From NCBI GenBank assembly GCA_026400815.1, contig JAPLOI010000004.1, forward strand, positions 124,001 through 188,000: DNA of 64,000 nucleotides, written 5' to 3'. Shown here piece after piece: positions 30,051-38,578 of this stretch. Position 1 is the first letter of the stretch, and every line of letters begins with the position of its first letter. The notes beneath the pieces are model-generated. The model worked only from the letters and a program-made list of their open reading frames with translations, searched no databases and was not told the origin of the DNA. This stretch comes from Alphaproteobacteria bacterium. Lineage in GTDB: Bacteria; Pseudomonadota; Alphaproteobacteria; Acetobacterales; Acetobacteraceae. A program made the translations under genes and the position numbers.

Positions 30051-33000
30051 TCAGGCGGGTGAGCCGTAGCCGCCGCCGCCGGGCGTCTCGATCACGAAGA
30101 CATCGCCCGGGGCAAGCTCGGCCTTGTCGGTGCCGGTCAGCACCTCCCTGGCCCCGTCGGCCCGCTCCACCCATTGCCGCCCCGCCGCGCCATCGGCACC
30201 GCCGGCCAGGCCGAAGGGCGGCACGTTGCGGCGGGAGGAGACGATCACGGCGGTCATCGGCTCCAGGAAGCGGATGCGCCGCACGGAACCGTCGCCGCCA
30301 TGCCACTTTCCCGCACCGCCGGAGCCGCGGCGGATGCCGAACAGCTCCAGGCTCACGGGGTAGCGCAGTTCCAGCACCTCGGGGTCGGTCATGCGCGTGT
30401 TGGTCATGTGCGTCTGCACCGCGCTGGTGCCGTGATGCCCATCGCCGGCACCCATGCCGCCGCAGATCGTCTCGTAGTACTGGCGCGTGGCATCGCCGAA
30501 CAGGAAGTTGTTCATCGTGGCCTGGGAACAGGCCAGCGCCCCCAGCGCGCCGAACAGCGCGTTGCAGGTGGCCTGGGACACTTCGGTGTTCCCCGCCACC
30601 ACGGCAGCACCGGGATAGGGCGAGAGGAACGTGCCCGGCGGGATGCGGATCTCGATCGGCTTCAGGCACCCATCGTTCAGCGGAATGTCGGAACCGACCA
30701 GGCAGCGGAACACATACAGCACCGCGGCCCGCGTCACTGCCGGGGGGGCGTTGAAGTTGTTGTCGCGCTGCGGCCCGGTGCCGGTGAAATCCACCACCGC
30801 GGTGCGCGCGGCCTGGTCCACCGTGACGCGCACCTTCAGCGGCGCGCCGTCATCCATCACGTAGTCGAAGCCGCCATTGCCGATGCGGGCGAGCACCTGG
30901 CGCACGCTCTCCTCGGCATTGTCCATCACGTGCTTCATGTAGGCACTCACGGTGGCCCAGCCGAACTGCGCCACCACGCGCTGCAACTCCTGCACGCCCT
31001 TCTCGTTGGCGGCCACCTGCGCCTTGATGTCGGCCACGTTCACGTCCGGCGAGCGCGCGGGATAGGTCGCACCGGCCAGCACGGCGCGGAATTCCGGCTC
31101 GCGGAAATGGCCCTGGTCCACCAGCAGGAAGTCGTCGATCACCACGCCCTCCTCCTCCAGCGTGCGGGAGGCGGGCGGGGTGGAGCCCGGGGTGATGCCG
31201 CCGATATCGGCATGGTGGCCACGGCTGCCGACGAAGAACAGGATCTCCTTGCCCGTTGTGTCGAACACCGGGGTGATCACCGTCACGTCCGGCAGATGGG
31301 TGCCGCCGTTGTAGGGGTTGTTGAGCGCCACCACGTCGCCGAGCCGCAGCGTGCTGCCGCGCCGTTCCAGCACCGTGCGCACGCTCTCGCCCATGGCGCC
31401 GAGATGCACCGGCACATGCGGCGCGTTGGCCACCAGCCCGCCGGTGGCATCGAAGATCGCGCAGGAGAAATCCAGCCGTTCCTTGATGTTCACGCTCATG
31501 GAGGTGTTCTGCAGCACCGCGCCGGTCTGCTCCGCCACGTTCATGAACAGGTTGTTGAACAGCTCCAGCAGGACGGGATCGGCCCGCTCGGTGCCCGAAG
31601 CCGCCACGAATTTTCTCGCTGTCGTGCGCTTCACGGTCATGTGGTCAAGCGAGGACACCTCGGCCGTCCAGCCGGGCTCCACCACCGTGGTGGCGATCGC
31701 CTCGCGGATCAGCGCGGGGCCCGGGATGCGATCCCCGGCGCGCAGGGCCGCGCGATCGTACACCGGCGTCTCATGCGCCTGCCCACCGCTCCACATGCTC
31801 ACGGTATCGATCCGCCCCGGCAACCCGGTGGTGTCGGGGATGGTCGCCTCGTTCACCACCTCGCCCGGGGAGGTCGCCTCCACCGCCACGGCCTCCACCA
31901 CCAGCGCGCGGCCGGGGGTGGCAAAGCCGAAGCGCGCCTTGTGCGCCACGGTGAACGCCGCCTCCACCGCCGCCGCAGCCGCAAAATCGATGATGAGCGC
32001 GGCTTCGGTGCCGGCGTAGCGCACATGCAGCTTCTTCGCGACGGTGGCGCGGGCGGGGTCGCCGCCCTGCACCGCCAGCTCCGCCGAAGCCTCGCCACCC
32101 AGCCGCTCCAGCAGCGCCGCCAGATCCGGCATCACCGCTTCCGACAGCGTGACCTCCACCGCCTGCTCGCGCATCACGGTCTGGTCCGCGAGGCCCATGC
32201 CATAGGCGGAGAGCACGCCGGCATAGGGGTGAATGAACACCGTCTCCATGCCCAGCTCGTCCGCCACCAGGCAGGCATGCTGCCCGCCGGCGCCGCCGAA
32301 GCATTGCAGCGCGAAGCGGGTGGCGTCGTGGCCCTTCTGCACGCTCACCTGCTTGATGGCGTTGGCCATGTTGGCCACGGCGATGCGCAGGTAGCCTTCC
32401 GCCACGTCGCGCGGGTCGCGCTTCACGCCAGTCTCGGCCTCGATCCGCTCGGCCAGTGCCTGGAACTTCTCCACCACGATCCCGGCGTCCAGCTTCTGGT
32501 CGCCGTTCGGCCCGAAGATGGCCGGGAAATGGTTGGGCTGGATCTTGCCCACGGCCACATTGGCATCCGTCACCGCCAGCGGCCCACCGCGGCGATAGCA
32601 GGCCGGGCCGGGATTGGCGCCGGCGCTGTCCGGCCCCACGCGGAAGCGGCCGGCCTCGAAATGCAGGATGGAGCCACCACCGGCCGCCACGGTGTTGATC
32701 GCCATCATCGGCGCGCGCATCCGCACGCCCGCCACCGCCGTCTCGAAGGCCCGCTCGAAGGCGCCGTCGTACAGCGCCACGTCCGTGGAGGTGCCGCCCA
32801 TGTCGAAGCCGATGATCCGCTCGATCCCGGCCATGCCCGCGGTGCGCGCCGCGCCCACGATGCCGCCAGCGGGGCCGGACAGGATCGCATCCTTGCCCTG
32901 GAACCGGTGCGCCTCGGCCAGCCCGCCGTTGGACTGCATGAAATAAAGCCGCACGCCGCCAAGCTCGCTGGCCACCTGCTCCACGTAGCGGCGCAGGATC

Positions 33001-33641
33001 GGCGAGAGATAGGCATCCACCACCGTGGTATCGCCGCGCGGCACCAGGCGCAGCAACGGGCTCACCTCATGGCTGGTGGAAACCTGACTGAACCCAGCCT
33101 CACGCGCCAGCGCGGCCAGGCGCTTCTCATGCTCCGGGAACTTCCAGGCATGCATCATCACGATGGCGATGGCCTGGATGCCATTGGCCCGCACGGCGCG
33201 GAACGCCGCCAGCGCCGCCGCCTCGTCCAGCGCCTCCCTCTCGGCGCCGTGCACGTCCACGCGCCCGGCCACCTCGACCACCTCCTCATACAGCAGCGTC
33301 GGCAGCACCACGTTCAGGTCGAACAGCCGCGGCCGCGCCTGGTTGCCGATGCGCAGGATGTCGGCGAAGCCCTTGTTCACCACCAGCGCCGTGCGCTCGC
33401 CCTTGCGTTCCAGCAGTGCATTGGTGGCCACCGTGGTGCCCATCTTCACGCAATCCACCAGCCCACGCGGAATCGGCTGGTCCAGCGCGATGCCCAGCAC
33501 GGTCTTGATGCCCGCGATCGCCGCATCCCGATAGCGCTCGGGGTTCTCGCTCAGCAGCTTGTGGGTCGAAAGCCGCCCTTCGGGGTCACGCGCCACGATA
33601 TCGGTGAAGGTGCCGCCGCGATCGACCCAGAACTGCCACAT
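30051..33641 (-). CDS. Hydantoinase B/oxoprolinase family protein, HyuA-HyuB fusion (1197 aa)
   Basis: ATP-dependent ring-opening amidohydrolase of the 5-oxoprolinase/N-methylhydantoinase/acetone carboxylase superfamily. The HyuA half starts with FWVDRGGTFTDIVARDPEGR and includes IGFDMGGTSTDVALYDG (actin-like ATPase fold). The HyuB half starts near residue 675 with DPVLLELFNNLFMNVAEQTG and includes SVNIKERLDFSCAIFDATGG and GDGHHGTSAVQTHMTNTRMT. The fused length is that of eukaryote-like 5-oxoprolinases. I start at MWQFWVDRGG; six extra upstream codons from a TTG are possible. Divergent from the adenylating enzyme gene. 5-Oxoproline is the likely but unproven substrate. Confidence 0.88.
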   Translation of the reverse strand: MWQFWVDRGGTFTDIVARDPEGRLSTHKLLSENPERYRDAAIAGIKTVLGIALDQPIPRGLVDCVKMGTTVATNALLERKGERTALVVNKGFADILRIGNQARPRLFDLNVVLPTLLYEEVVEVAGRVDVHGAEREALDEAAALAAFRAVRANGIQAIAIVMMHAWKFPEHEKRLAALAREAGFSQVSTSHEVSPLLRLVPRGDTTVVDAYLSPILRRYVEQVASELGGVRLYFMQSNGGLAEAHRFQGKDAILSGPAGGIVGAARTAGMAGIERIIGFDMGGTSTDVALYDGAFERAFETAVAGVRMRAPMMAINTVAAGGGSILHFEAGRFRVGPDSAGANPGPACYRRGGPLAVTDANVAVGKIQPNHFPAIFGPNGDQKLDAGIVVEKFQALAERIEAETGVKRDPRDVAEGYLRIAVANMANAIKQVSVQKGHDATRFALQCFGGAGGQHACLVADELGMETVFIHPYAGVLSAYGMGLADQTVMREQAVEVTLSEAVMPDLAALLERLGGEASAELAVQGGDPARATVAKKLHVRYAGTEAALIIDFAAAAAVEAAFTVAHKARFGFATPGRALVVEAVAVEATSPGEVVNEATIPDTTGLPGRIDTVSMWSGGQAHETPVYDRAALRAGDRIPGPALIREAIATTVVEPGWTAEVSSLDHMTVKRTTARKFVAASGTERADPVLLELFNNLFMNVAEQTGAVLQNTSMSVNIKERLDFSCAIFDATGGLVANAPHVPVHLGAMGESVRTVLERRGSTLRLGDVVALNNPYNGGTHLPDVTVITPVFDTTGKEILFFVGSRGHHADIGGITPGSTPPASRTLEEEGVVIDDFLLVDQGHFREPEFRAVLAGATYPARSPDVNVADIKAQVAANEKGVQELQRVVAQFGWATVSAYMKHVMDNAEESVRQVLARIGNGGFDYVMDDGAPLKVRVTVDQAARTAVVDFTGTGPQRDNNFNAPPAVTRAAVLYVFRCLVGSDIPLNDGCLKPIEIRIPPGTFLSPYPGAAVVAGNTEVSQATCNALFGALGALACSQATMNNFLFGDATRQYYETICGGMGAGDGHHGTSAVQTHMTNTRMTDPEVLELRYPVSLELFGIRRGSGGAGKWHGGDGSVRRIRFLEPMTAVIVSSRRNVPPFGLAGGADGAAGRQWVERADGAREVLTGTDKAELAPGDVFVIETPGGGGYGSPA

Positions 33642-33783
33642 CGAACTCGTCACTCCCAACGGGCCGCCGGCACCGGCATACGGCCTTCAAGCGGATGCGC
33701 GGTTCTAGCGACACGCCGCGGGCGGGGAAAGATGGCGCCGCGTGGCTATAGTTTGGTCGCTTCCGCATGGTAGGCCGAAGCGC

Positions 33784-35334
33784 ATGCCAACAGAGTTCCC
33801 CCACCCCGCCGCATGGCGGGTCGCGCCCCCCCACCCCCAGGGCCTGCCGCGCTACGATGGCGAAGCGCCAACCCCGGTGCTGGACCTGCTCGATGCCGCC
33901 GCAGGCGCGCACGGCAACCTGGATGCCTTCATCGACCTGCAACAACAGCTGAGCTTCGCCGACCTCGCCGCCCATGCCCGCGCGGTGGCCCACCGCATCG
34001 CCAGCACGGTGCCGCAAGGCGGTGCGGTGGCCGCGGTTCTCCCCTACAGCCCGCTGGGCGTCGCCACCGCCTTCGGCTGCCTCGCCTCCGGGCGCATCAC
34101 CCTCGCGCTGAACGCCCATGATCCCGCGGAGCGCCTGGCGCAGGCCCTCGCCGGTGCCGCGCTGGTACTGCAAGCCGAACCCGGCCCAGAGTGCCTCACC
34201 TTCGCGGAGGCGGGCGCCACGCCGGCCCCGCAGGGATGGCAGCCGACCCCGCCCGGCGCGGACGATCCCGCGATGGTGCATTTCACCTCAGGCAGTTCCG
34301 GCCTGCCGAAGGGCATCGTGCTGTCCCACCACGCCGTGGCCGCGCGCGCCCGCGCCACCATGGCCAGCATTCGCTACGCACCAGGGGACCGCGTGATGGC
34401 CACCTCCGGCCCCCATGTCGCCTCAGGCTTCAGCTTCCTGCTCGCCGCCGTCATGGCCGGGGGGACACATCTCTGCGCCAGCCTGTCCGCGCAGGGGGCC
34501 GGCGGCATCCTGCGGCTGATGCAGGCCCACCCGCCGGACGTGACCATCACCAACGCCGCCCTCTCCCGCATGCTGCTCGGCCTGCCCGGCGGCACGGCGG
34601 CCTTCGCCCGGGTGCGGCTGCACCGCATGGGCGCCATGGGGCTGGCCCGCGACGATTGGCAGGCTGTGGCGGCGGCACTGCCACGGGGCTGCGCGATCTC
34701 CCACACCTACGCCTCCACCGAGGCCCAGGTGGTGGCGGAATGGCAGGTTCCAGCCACGCCGCCACCGGGGCCATCGCTCCCCGCCGGCTGGCTCACCGAG
34801 GGCTGGCGCCACGCGCTGGTCGATCCCACCGGAAACCCTGTGCCAGACGGGATGCAGGGCGAGCTGGTACTGTCGGACCGCCGCATCGCGCTGGGGGAAT
34901 GGCACGCCGGCGCCATCCTGCCGGGCCGCATGCAGCCAGACCCGCAGGACCCCTTGCGCCGCATCTTCCGCACGGGAGACGTGATGCGCCTGGGCCGCGA
35001 TGGCCTGCTGTCCTTCGTCGGCCGCGCGGACCGGCAGATCAACATCAACGGCGTGCGCATCGAGCCGGGCGAGATCGAGGCGGTGCTGCGCGAACACCCC
35101 GGCGTGCTGGAAGCCGCCGTGGTGGCCGATGCCGCCGGACGGCCCGCCGCCTTCGTGGCCATGCCCGGCACAGCCGACGAACCGGCCCTTCGCGCGGCGC
35201 TCGCCGACCGCGCCCGTGCCGCCCTGCCGGCTTCCATGCGCCCCGCCACCATCACCGTGCTGCCGGCCCTGCCCATGATGGCCAGCGGCAAGATCGACCT
35301 CGTCGCGCTGCGGCGGCAGGCCAGCGAAGGCTGA
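33784..35334 (+). CDS. AMP-dependent acyl-activating enzyme, stand-alone (516 aa)
   Basis: Adenylating enzyme of the ANL family. Motifs are VHFTSGSSGLPKGIVLSHHA (phosphate loop), SHTYASTEAQVV, RIFRTGDVMRLGRDGLLSFV, GRADRQININGVRIEPGEIE and a C-terminal lysine in MASGKIDLVALRR. The GRADRQININGVRIE block is closer to amino-acid-adenylation (A-domain) proteins than to fatty acid ligases. No carrier protein or condensation domain is seen, and no biosynthetic neighbours. I begin at MPTEFPHPAAW; the frame continues to a GTG at 33742. Substrate unknown. Confidence 0.8.
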   Translation: MPTEFPHPAAWRVAPPHPQGLPRYDGEAPTPVLDLLDAAAGAHGNLDAFIDLQQQLSFADLAAHARAVAHRIASTVPQGGAVAAVLPYSPLGVATAFGCLASGRITLALNAHDPAERLAQALAGAALVLQAEPGPECLTFAEAGATPAPQGWQPTPPGADDPAMVHFTSGSSGLPKGIVLSHHAVAARARATMASIRYAPGDRVMATSGPHVASGFSFLLAAVMAGGTHLCASLSAQGAGGILRLMQAHPPDVTITNAALSRMLLGLPGGTAAFARVRLHRMGAMGLARDDWQAVAAALPRGCAISHTYASTEAQVVAEWQVPATPPPGPSLPAGWLTEGWRHALVDPTGNPVPDGMQGELVLSDRRIALGEWHAGAILPGRMQPDPQDPLRRIFRTGDVMRLGRDGLLSFVGRADRQININGVRIEPGEIEAVLREHPGVLEAAVVADAAGRPAAFVAMPGTADEPALRAALADRARAALPASMRPATITVLPALPMMASGKIDLVALRRQASEG

Positions 35335-35352
35335 CCAGCAACCACCTCGGTT

Positions 35353-35381
35353 TTGCGATTGTTCATCCCTGCGTGCTATCC
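35353..35381 (+). promoter_or_regulatory. Putative promoter of the TerB-DnaJ gene
   Basis: TTGCGA (35353-35358), 17-bp spacer, CTATCC (35376-35381), about 30 nt before the start codon, with AGGAG at 35393-35397 as the ribosome-binding site. Assigned by similarity to sigma-70 elements only. Confidence 0.4.
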
Positions 35382-35410
35382 CAGGTGGCATCAGGAGCAT
35401 CTGCAACGTG

Positions 35411-36208
35411 ATGTGGGGCAAGATCATCGGCGGCGTGGCCGGCTTCGCCGTGGGCGGTCCCTTCGGGGCCGTGGCCGGCATGGCACTGGGCCACGCGGCA
35501 GACAGCAACGGGATGGCCGGGCTGCGCAATGCCGGGCGCAACGCGCTGGGCGGCATGCTCGGCCAGGCCCGCGCGCCCTTCGCCACCGCCCCAGCCCTGG
35601 GCCGCGAGCAGGTCTTCGCCATGGGCGTGGTGGTGCTCGCCGCCAAGCTCAGCAAGGTCGATGGCGCCGTGAACCGGGCCGAGATCGACGCCTTCAAGCG
35701 CCATTTCCACGCCCCACCCGAAGCCGCGCGCGATGTCGGCCGCATGTTCGACCAGGCGCGCGACAGCCCCGAGGGCTACGAAGGCTATGCCCTGCACATG
35801 GGCGAGACCTTCGCCGACAACCACGGCATGCTGGAGGATGTGCTCGCGGCCCTGTTCGCCATCGCCCGCGCCGACAAACCCCTGAACCGCGCCGAGCACG
35901 ATTTCCTGGAAGGGGTGTGGCGCGGCTTCGGCCTGTCCACCGAGGCCTGGGCCCGCGCCTCCGGCCGCACGCAGCAGCAGCGCCCGCGCCCGGGCACCGA
36001 CGAGGAAGACCCCTACACCGTGCTGGGCGTGCCCCGCGACATCACGGATGAAGCAGTGCGCGCCGCCTGGCGCCAGTTGATGCGCGAGAACCACCCAGAC
36101 AGCCTGGCCAGCCGCGGCGTGCCGCCCGAGTTCATCGCCCGCGCCAGCGACAAGGTCGCCCGCATCAACGCCGCGTGGGATCGGATCAAGCGCGAACGCG
36201 GCCTCTGA
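35411..36208 (+). CDS. TerB-DnaJ co-chaperone, DjlA-like (265 aa)
   Basis: Glycine-rich hydrophobic start (MWGKIIGGVAGFAVGGPFGA), possibly membrane-associated. A TerB-like helical domain follows (VVVLAAKLSKVDGAVNRAEI; LFAIARADKPLNRAEHDFLE), then a linker and a C-terminal J domain with the HPD tripeptide in WRQLMRENHPDSLASRG, preceded by DPYTVLGVPRDITDEAVRAA. This is the architecture of DjlA, which recruits DnaK. A GTG three bases upstream is an alternative start. The last nine residues (DRIKRERGL) are encoded a second time, with different codons, 97 bp downstream. Confidence 0.88.
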   Translation: MWGKIIGGVAGFAVGGPFGAVAGMALGHAADSNGMAGLRNAGRNALGGMLGQARAPFATAPALGREQVFAMGVVVLAAKLSKVDGAVNRAEIDAFKRHFHAPPEAARDVGRMFDQARDSPEGYEGYALHMGETFADNHGMLEDVLAALFAIARADKPLNRAEHDFLEGVWRGFGLSTEAWARASGRTQQQRPRPGTDEEDPYTVLGVPRDITDEAVRAAWRQLMRENHPDSLASRGVPPEFIARASDKVARINAAWDRIKRERGL

Positions 36209-36252
36209 TCACGCATCTCGCAGGATCCGACCCCACGCCGTTGGCCTTCGAC

Positions 36253-36270
36253 GCCCGCGCAAGCGCGGGC
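36253..36270 (+). terminator. GC-rich hairpin after the TerB-DnaJ gene
   Basis: GCCCGCGC-AA-GCGCGGGC, a perfect 8-bp stem with a two-base loop, 45 nt after the stop codon. No T-run follows, so it is a terminator-like structure rather than a confident terminator. Confidence 0.45.
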
Positions 36271-36275
36271 TTGGG

Positions 36276-36305
36276 GACCGAATCAAGAGAGAACGCGGCC
36301 TGTAG
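36276..36305 (+). repeat. Synonymously diverged second copy of the DjlA-like 3' end
   Basis: Reads GAC CGA ATC AAG AGA and then GAA CGC GGC CTG TAG, i.e. DRIKRERGL-stop. The true gene end at 36179-36208 reads GAT CGG ATC AAG CGC and then GAA CGC GGC CTC TGA, the same peptide. Six of thirty positions differ within sense codons or stop, yet no amino acid changes, so this was once the end of a real allele of the same gene. No upstream remainder of that allele is visible. Confidence 0.7.
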
Positions 36306-36334
36306 TTGACGCGGCGCCGCGCCGGGCGCATCAC
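36306..36334 (+). promoter_or_regulatory. Possible rnpB promoter
   Basis: TTGACG (36306-36311) lies at the right distance for a -35 element of a transcript starting near 36341. The matching -10 (CATCAC, 36329-36334) is weak. It begins directly after the duplicated DjlA-like stop codon. Confidence 0.35.
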
Positions 36335-36340
36335 CCGCGG

Positions 36341-36753
36341 GCCAGACGGCCGGGCGGCCGCTGCCGGGGGAAACCCTGGTGGAGGAAAGTCCGGGCTCCA
36401 CGGAAGCACGGTGCCGGCTAACGGCCGGCGGGGGCGACCCCAGGGAAAGTGCCACAGAGAACAGACCGCCAGCGCCGGCCGTCCCGCAAGGGGCAACCGC
36501 CGCAGGCAAGGGTGAAACGGTGCGGCAAGAGCGCACCGCGCCCCTGGTAACAGGGGCGGCAGGGCAAACCCCACCGGGAGCAAGACCGAATAGGGGCGGC
36601 CGGCATGGCGCGAAAGCGTTGATGCAGGGGTGCTTCAGCCCCGTCGCCCGGGTTGGTCGCGCGAGGCGCGCAGCAATGCGCGTCCCAGAGGAATGGCCGT
36701 CCCGGCGCCCGGCAACGGGTGTCGGACAGAACCCGGCTTACAGGCCGTCTGGC
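36341..36753 (+). ncRNA. rnpB: RNase P RNA, bacterial class A
   Basis: Catalytic RNA that matures tRNA 5' ends. Conserved elements in order are GAGGAAAGTCCGGGCTCC (near 36379), AGTGCCACAGAGAACAGACC (near 36450), the GGGTGAAACGGTGCGG-AAGAGCGCACCG region, and CCCGGCTTACAGGCC near the 3' end. The closing helix P1 pairs GCCAGACGGCC (36341-36351) with GGCCGTCTGGC (36743-36753), which fixes both ends to within a few bases. The total of about 413 nt is usual for alphaproteobacteria. Confidence 0.96.
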
Positions 36754-36797
36754 ACTTTCCTTCTGTTAAATTTAGTTGACACGGCGCGACTCGTGCC

Positions 36798-36832
36798 GGC
36801 CGCCTCCGTTGGAACCACCATCGGAGGCGGCC
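36798..36832 (+). terminator. Strong hairpin between rnpB and mraZ
   Basis: GGCCGCCTCCG and CGGAGGCGGCC form a perfect 11-bp stem around a 13-nt loop, 45 nt after the 3' end of rnpB. There is no T-run after it. It could end rnpB transcription or shape the mraZ leader. A consensus-like TTGACA lies just before it (36776-36781) without a convincing -10. Confidence 0.45.
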
Positions 36833-36864
36833 GCACCACGGAGCCCTCCGCCGTCGCGCTCCAC

Positions 36865-36873
36865 TTATCCACA
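36865..36873 (+). promoter_or_regulatory. DnaA box upstream of mraZ
   Basis: TTATCCACA, a perfect match to the strong DnaA box. A weaker 7/9 match, TCGTCCACA, lies at 36942-36950. It stands in an AT-richer stretch between rnpB and the MraZ operator, where bound DnaA could influence expression of the division cluster. Confidence 0.6.
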
Positions 36874-36964
36874 GGCACCTGGGGAAAACTCTCCCCGAAA
36901 TCAACTAAATCTCTGAATCCGCAAGAAAACATCTCCTACATTCGTCCACACCCTGTTCATGTTT

Positions 36965-37020
36965 CCCATGGACACTCCCTTCTGGGGGGCGAAATCCCAT
37001 AATCTCCCATGGACACCCAT
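36965..37020. promoter_or_regulatory. MraZ operator (10-bp-periodic CCCAT boxes)
   Basis: CCCAT occurs at 36996, 37006 and 37016, exactly 10 bp apart, i.e. ATGGG boxes on the minus strand. A further CCCAT is at 36965 and a partial CTCCC near 36976. MraZ is known to bind GTGGG-like boxes spaced by 5 nt upstream of its own gene, and this matches. The longer unit TCCCATGGACAC is repeated at 36964 and 37005. A possible -10, TAATCT (37000-37005), lies within the array, consistent with repression. The mraZ start is 111 nt downstream. Confidence 0.8.
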
Positions 37021-37130
37021 GCCTGGCGCGGCGATACTGCGCCATGCCGGCACGGGCGTGCGCGCAGCGTCGGCGCCTTCGGTTTCGCGAACAGTTTTGA
37101 ACCCGGGCGGGAAGGGCAGCGCAGGCAGGG

Positions 37131-37598
37131 ATGACCCAATTCAAGGGCACCCATCTGGTTCGGAGAGACGGGAAGGGCCGGGTGTCCATTCCGGCGGCGT
37201 TCCGTGCTGTCCTGAAGGCTGACCATCCCGCCAACGGCCCCGTCGTGCTGCGCCCCTCGCACAAGCACCCGTGCATCGAGGGCTGGCACCCCGAAGCCTT
37301 CACCGCCCAGGGTGCCCAGATCCAGGCCCTGCCCCGCTTTTCAGATGAGGAGGACGACCTGGCACTCGCCCTCTACTCCGACGCGGTCGACGCCGAGCCC
37401 GACAAGGAAGGCCGCATCGTGCTGGCCAAGGACCTCGCCGACCATGCCGGGCTGGGCGAGGAGGTCGCCTTCATCGGCGCCGGCAGCCACTTCCAGATCT
37501 GGGAGCCCCAGGCCGCCCAGCGCCGCATCGCCGAGGCACGCGAACGCGCCCGCGTGCTGCGCATGACCCTGCCCACCGCGCCGCAGGTGGCGAAATGA
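37131..37598 (+). CDS. mraZ: Transcriptional regulator MraZ (155 aa)
   Basis: DNA-binding regulator at the head of the division and cell wall cluster; it forms a ring-shaped oligomer and normally represses its own operon. Two AbrB-like swapped-hairpin repeats are seen: [20 protein letters not shown] and [20 protein letters not shown]. Length is normal. The gene overlaps rsmH by four bases. Its operator lies at 36965-37020. Confidence 0.96.
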   Translation: MTQFKGTHLVRRDGKGRVSIPAAFRAVLKADHPANGPVVLRPSHKHPCIEGWHPEAFTAQGAQIQALPRFSDEEDDLALALYSDAVDAEPDKEGRIVLAKDLADHAGLGEEVAFIGAGSHFQIWEPQAAQRRIAEARERARVLRMTLPTAPQVAK

Positions 37599-38578
37599 GC
37601 GGCCCCGGGAATGGCCACATCCCCGTGATGCTGGCCGAGGTGCTCGCTGCCCTCGCCCCGCGCGACGGCGGCATCTACCTCGATGCCACGTTTGGTGGCG
37701 GCGGCTACACCGCGGCCATCCTGGAGGCGGCGCCCTGCACCGTCTGGGCGATCGACCGCGACCCCGATGCCATCGCCCGCGGCGCCGCCCTGGCCGCCCG
37801 TCACCCCGGCCGGCTGCACCTGCTGCACGGCGCCTTCGCCGGCATGATGGACATGCTGGCCGAGCACAACGTGGCCGCGCTGGATGGCGTGGTGTTCGAC
37901 CTCGGCGTCTCCTCCTTCCAGATCGACGATCCCGCCCGCGGCTTCTCCTTCCGCCACGACGGCCCGCTGGACATGCGCATGGGCCGCACCGGCCCCACCG
38001 CCGCCGACCTGGTGAACACCCTGCCGGAACGCGAACTGGCCGACACGCTGTATGAGCTGGGCGAGGAACGCGCCTCCCGCCGCGTCGCCCATGCCATCGT
38101 CACCGCGCGGGCCGAGGCCCCGATCACCACCACCGGCCGCCTGGCCCAGGTGATCCGCTCCGTATTGCCGCCCGATCGCAACGGCCACCACCCGGCCACG
38201 CGCAGCTTCCAGGCGCTGCGCATCCGGGTGAACGACGAGCTGGGCCAGATCGAACGCGCGCTGGACCAGGCCTCCAGCCTGCTCGCACCCGGCGGCCGGC
38301 TCGTGGTGGTGTCGTTCCACTCGCTGGAAGACCGCCTGGTGAAGCGCTTCATGGCCGAGGCCACCGGCCGCACACCGGGCCCCTCGCGCCACGACCCCGC
38401 CGGCCTGCTCTCCCGCAAGGCGCCCCGCTTCCGCCTGCTCGCCACCGGGGGCGCCAAGTCTGGGGCCGCCAAGCCCGGCACGGACGAAACCGGCGCCAAC
38501 CCCCGCGCACGCAGCGCCCGCCTGCGCGCCATGGAATGCCCCGCCACGGCGCACCCTGCCGCGGAGGACTGGGCATGA
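37595..38578 (+). CDS. rsmH: 16S rRNA N4-cytosine-1402 methyltransferase (327 aa)
   Basis: SAM-dependent methyltransferase modifying C1402 in the ribosomal P site. Starts [20 protein letters not shown], with the SAM-binding [15 protein letters not shown] near residue 30 and [20 protein letters not shown] near residue 98. The ending block [17 protein letters not shown] is also typical. Overlaps mraZ and ftsL by four bases on each side (ATGA). Confidence 0.96.
   Translation: MSGPGNGHIPVMLAEVLAALAPRDGGIYLDATFGGGGYTAAILEAAPCTVWAIDRDPDAIARGAALAARHPGRLHLLHGAFAGMMDMLAEHNVAALDGVVFDLGVSSFQIDDPARGFSFRHDGPLDMRMGRTGPTAADLVNTLPERELADTLYELGEERASRRVAHAIVTARAEAPITTTGRLAQVIRSVLPPDRNGHHPATRSFQALRIRVNDELGQIERALDQASSLLAPGGRLVVVSFHSLEDRLVKRFMAEATGRTPGPSRHDPAGLLSRKAPRFRLLATGGAKSGAAKPGTDETGANPRARSARLRAMECPATAHPAAEDWA

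Noticed and set aside
30174-33773. 1199-residue open frame on the plus strand opposite the oxoprolinase gene
   Set aside because: Antisense shadow; the minus strand encodes a complete, motif-bearing enzyme.
36865-36950. DnaA boxes as part of a replication origin
   Set aside because: Only one perfect and one weak box, no cluster of boxes, and no origin-linked gene neighbourhood.
36963-36968. TTCCCA upstream of mraZ as another HTH-CarA operator
   Set aside because: Only a half-site; there is no TGGGAA partner at the required distance, and it is part of the MraZ box array.
36959-37222. Small plus-strand open frame in the mraZ leader
   Set aside because: It covers the MraZ operator, has no ribosome-binding site or recognisable similarity, and overlaps mraZ in another phase.
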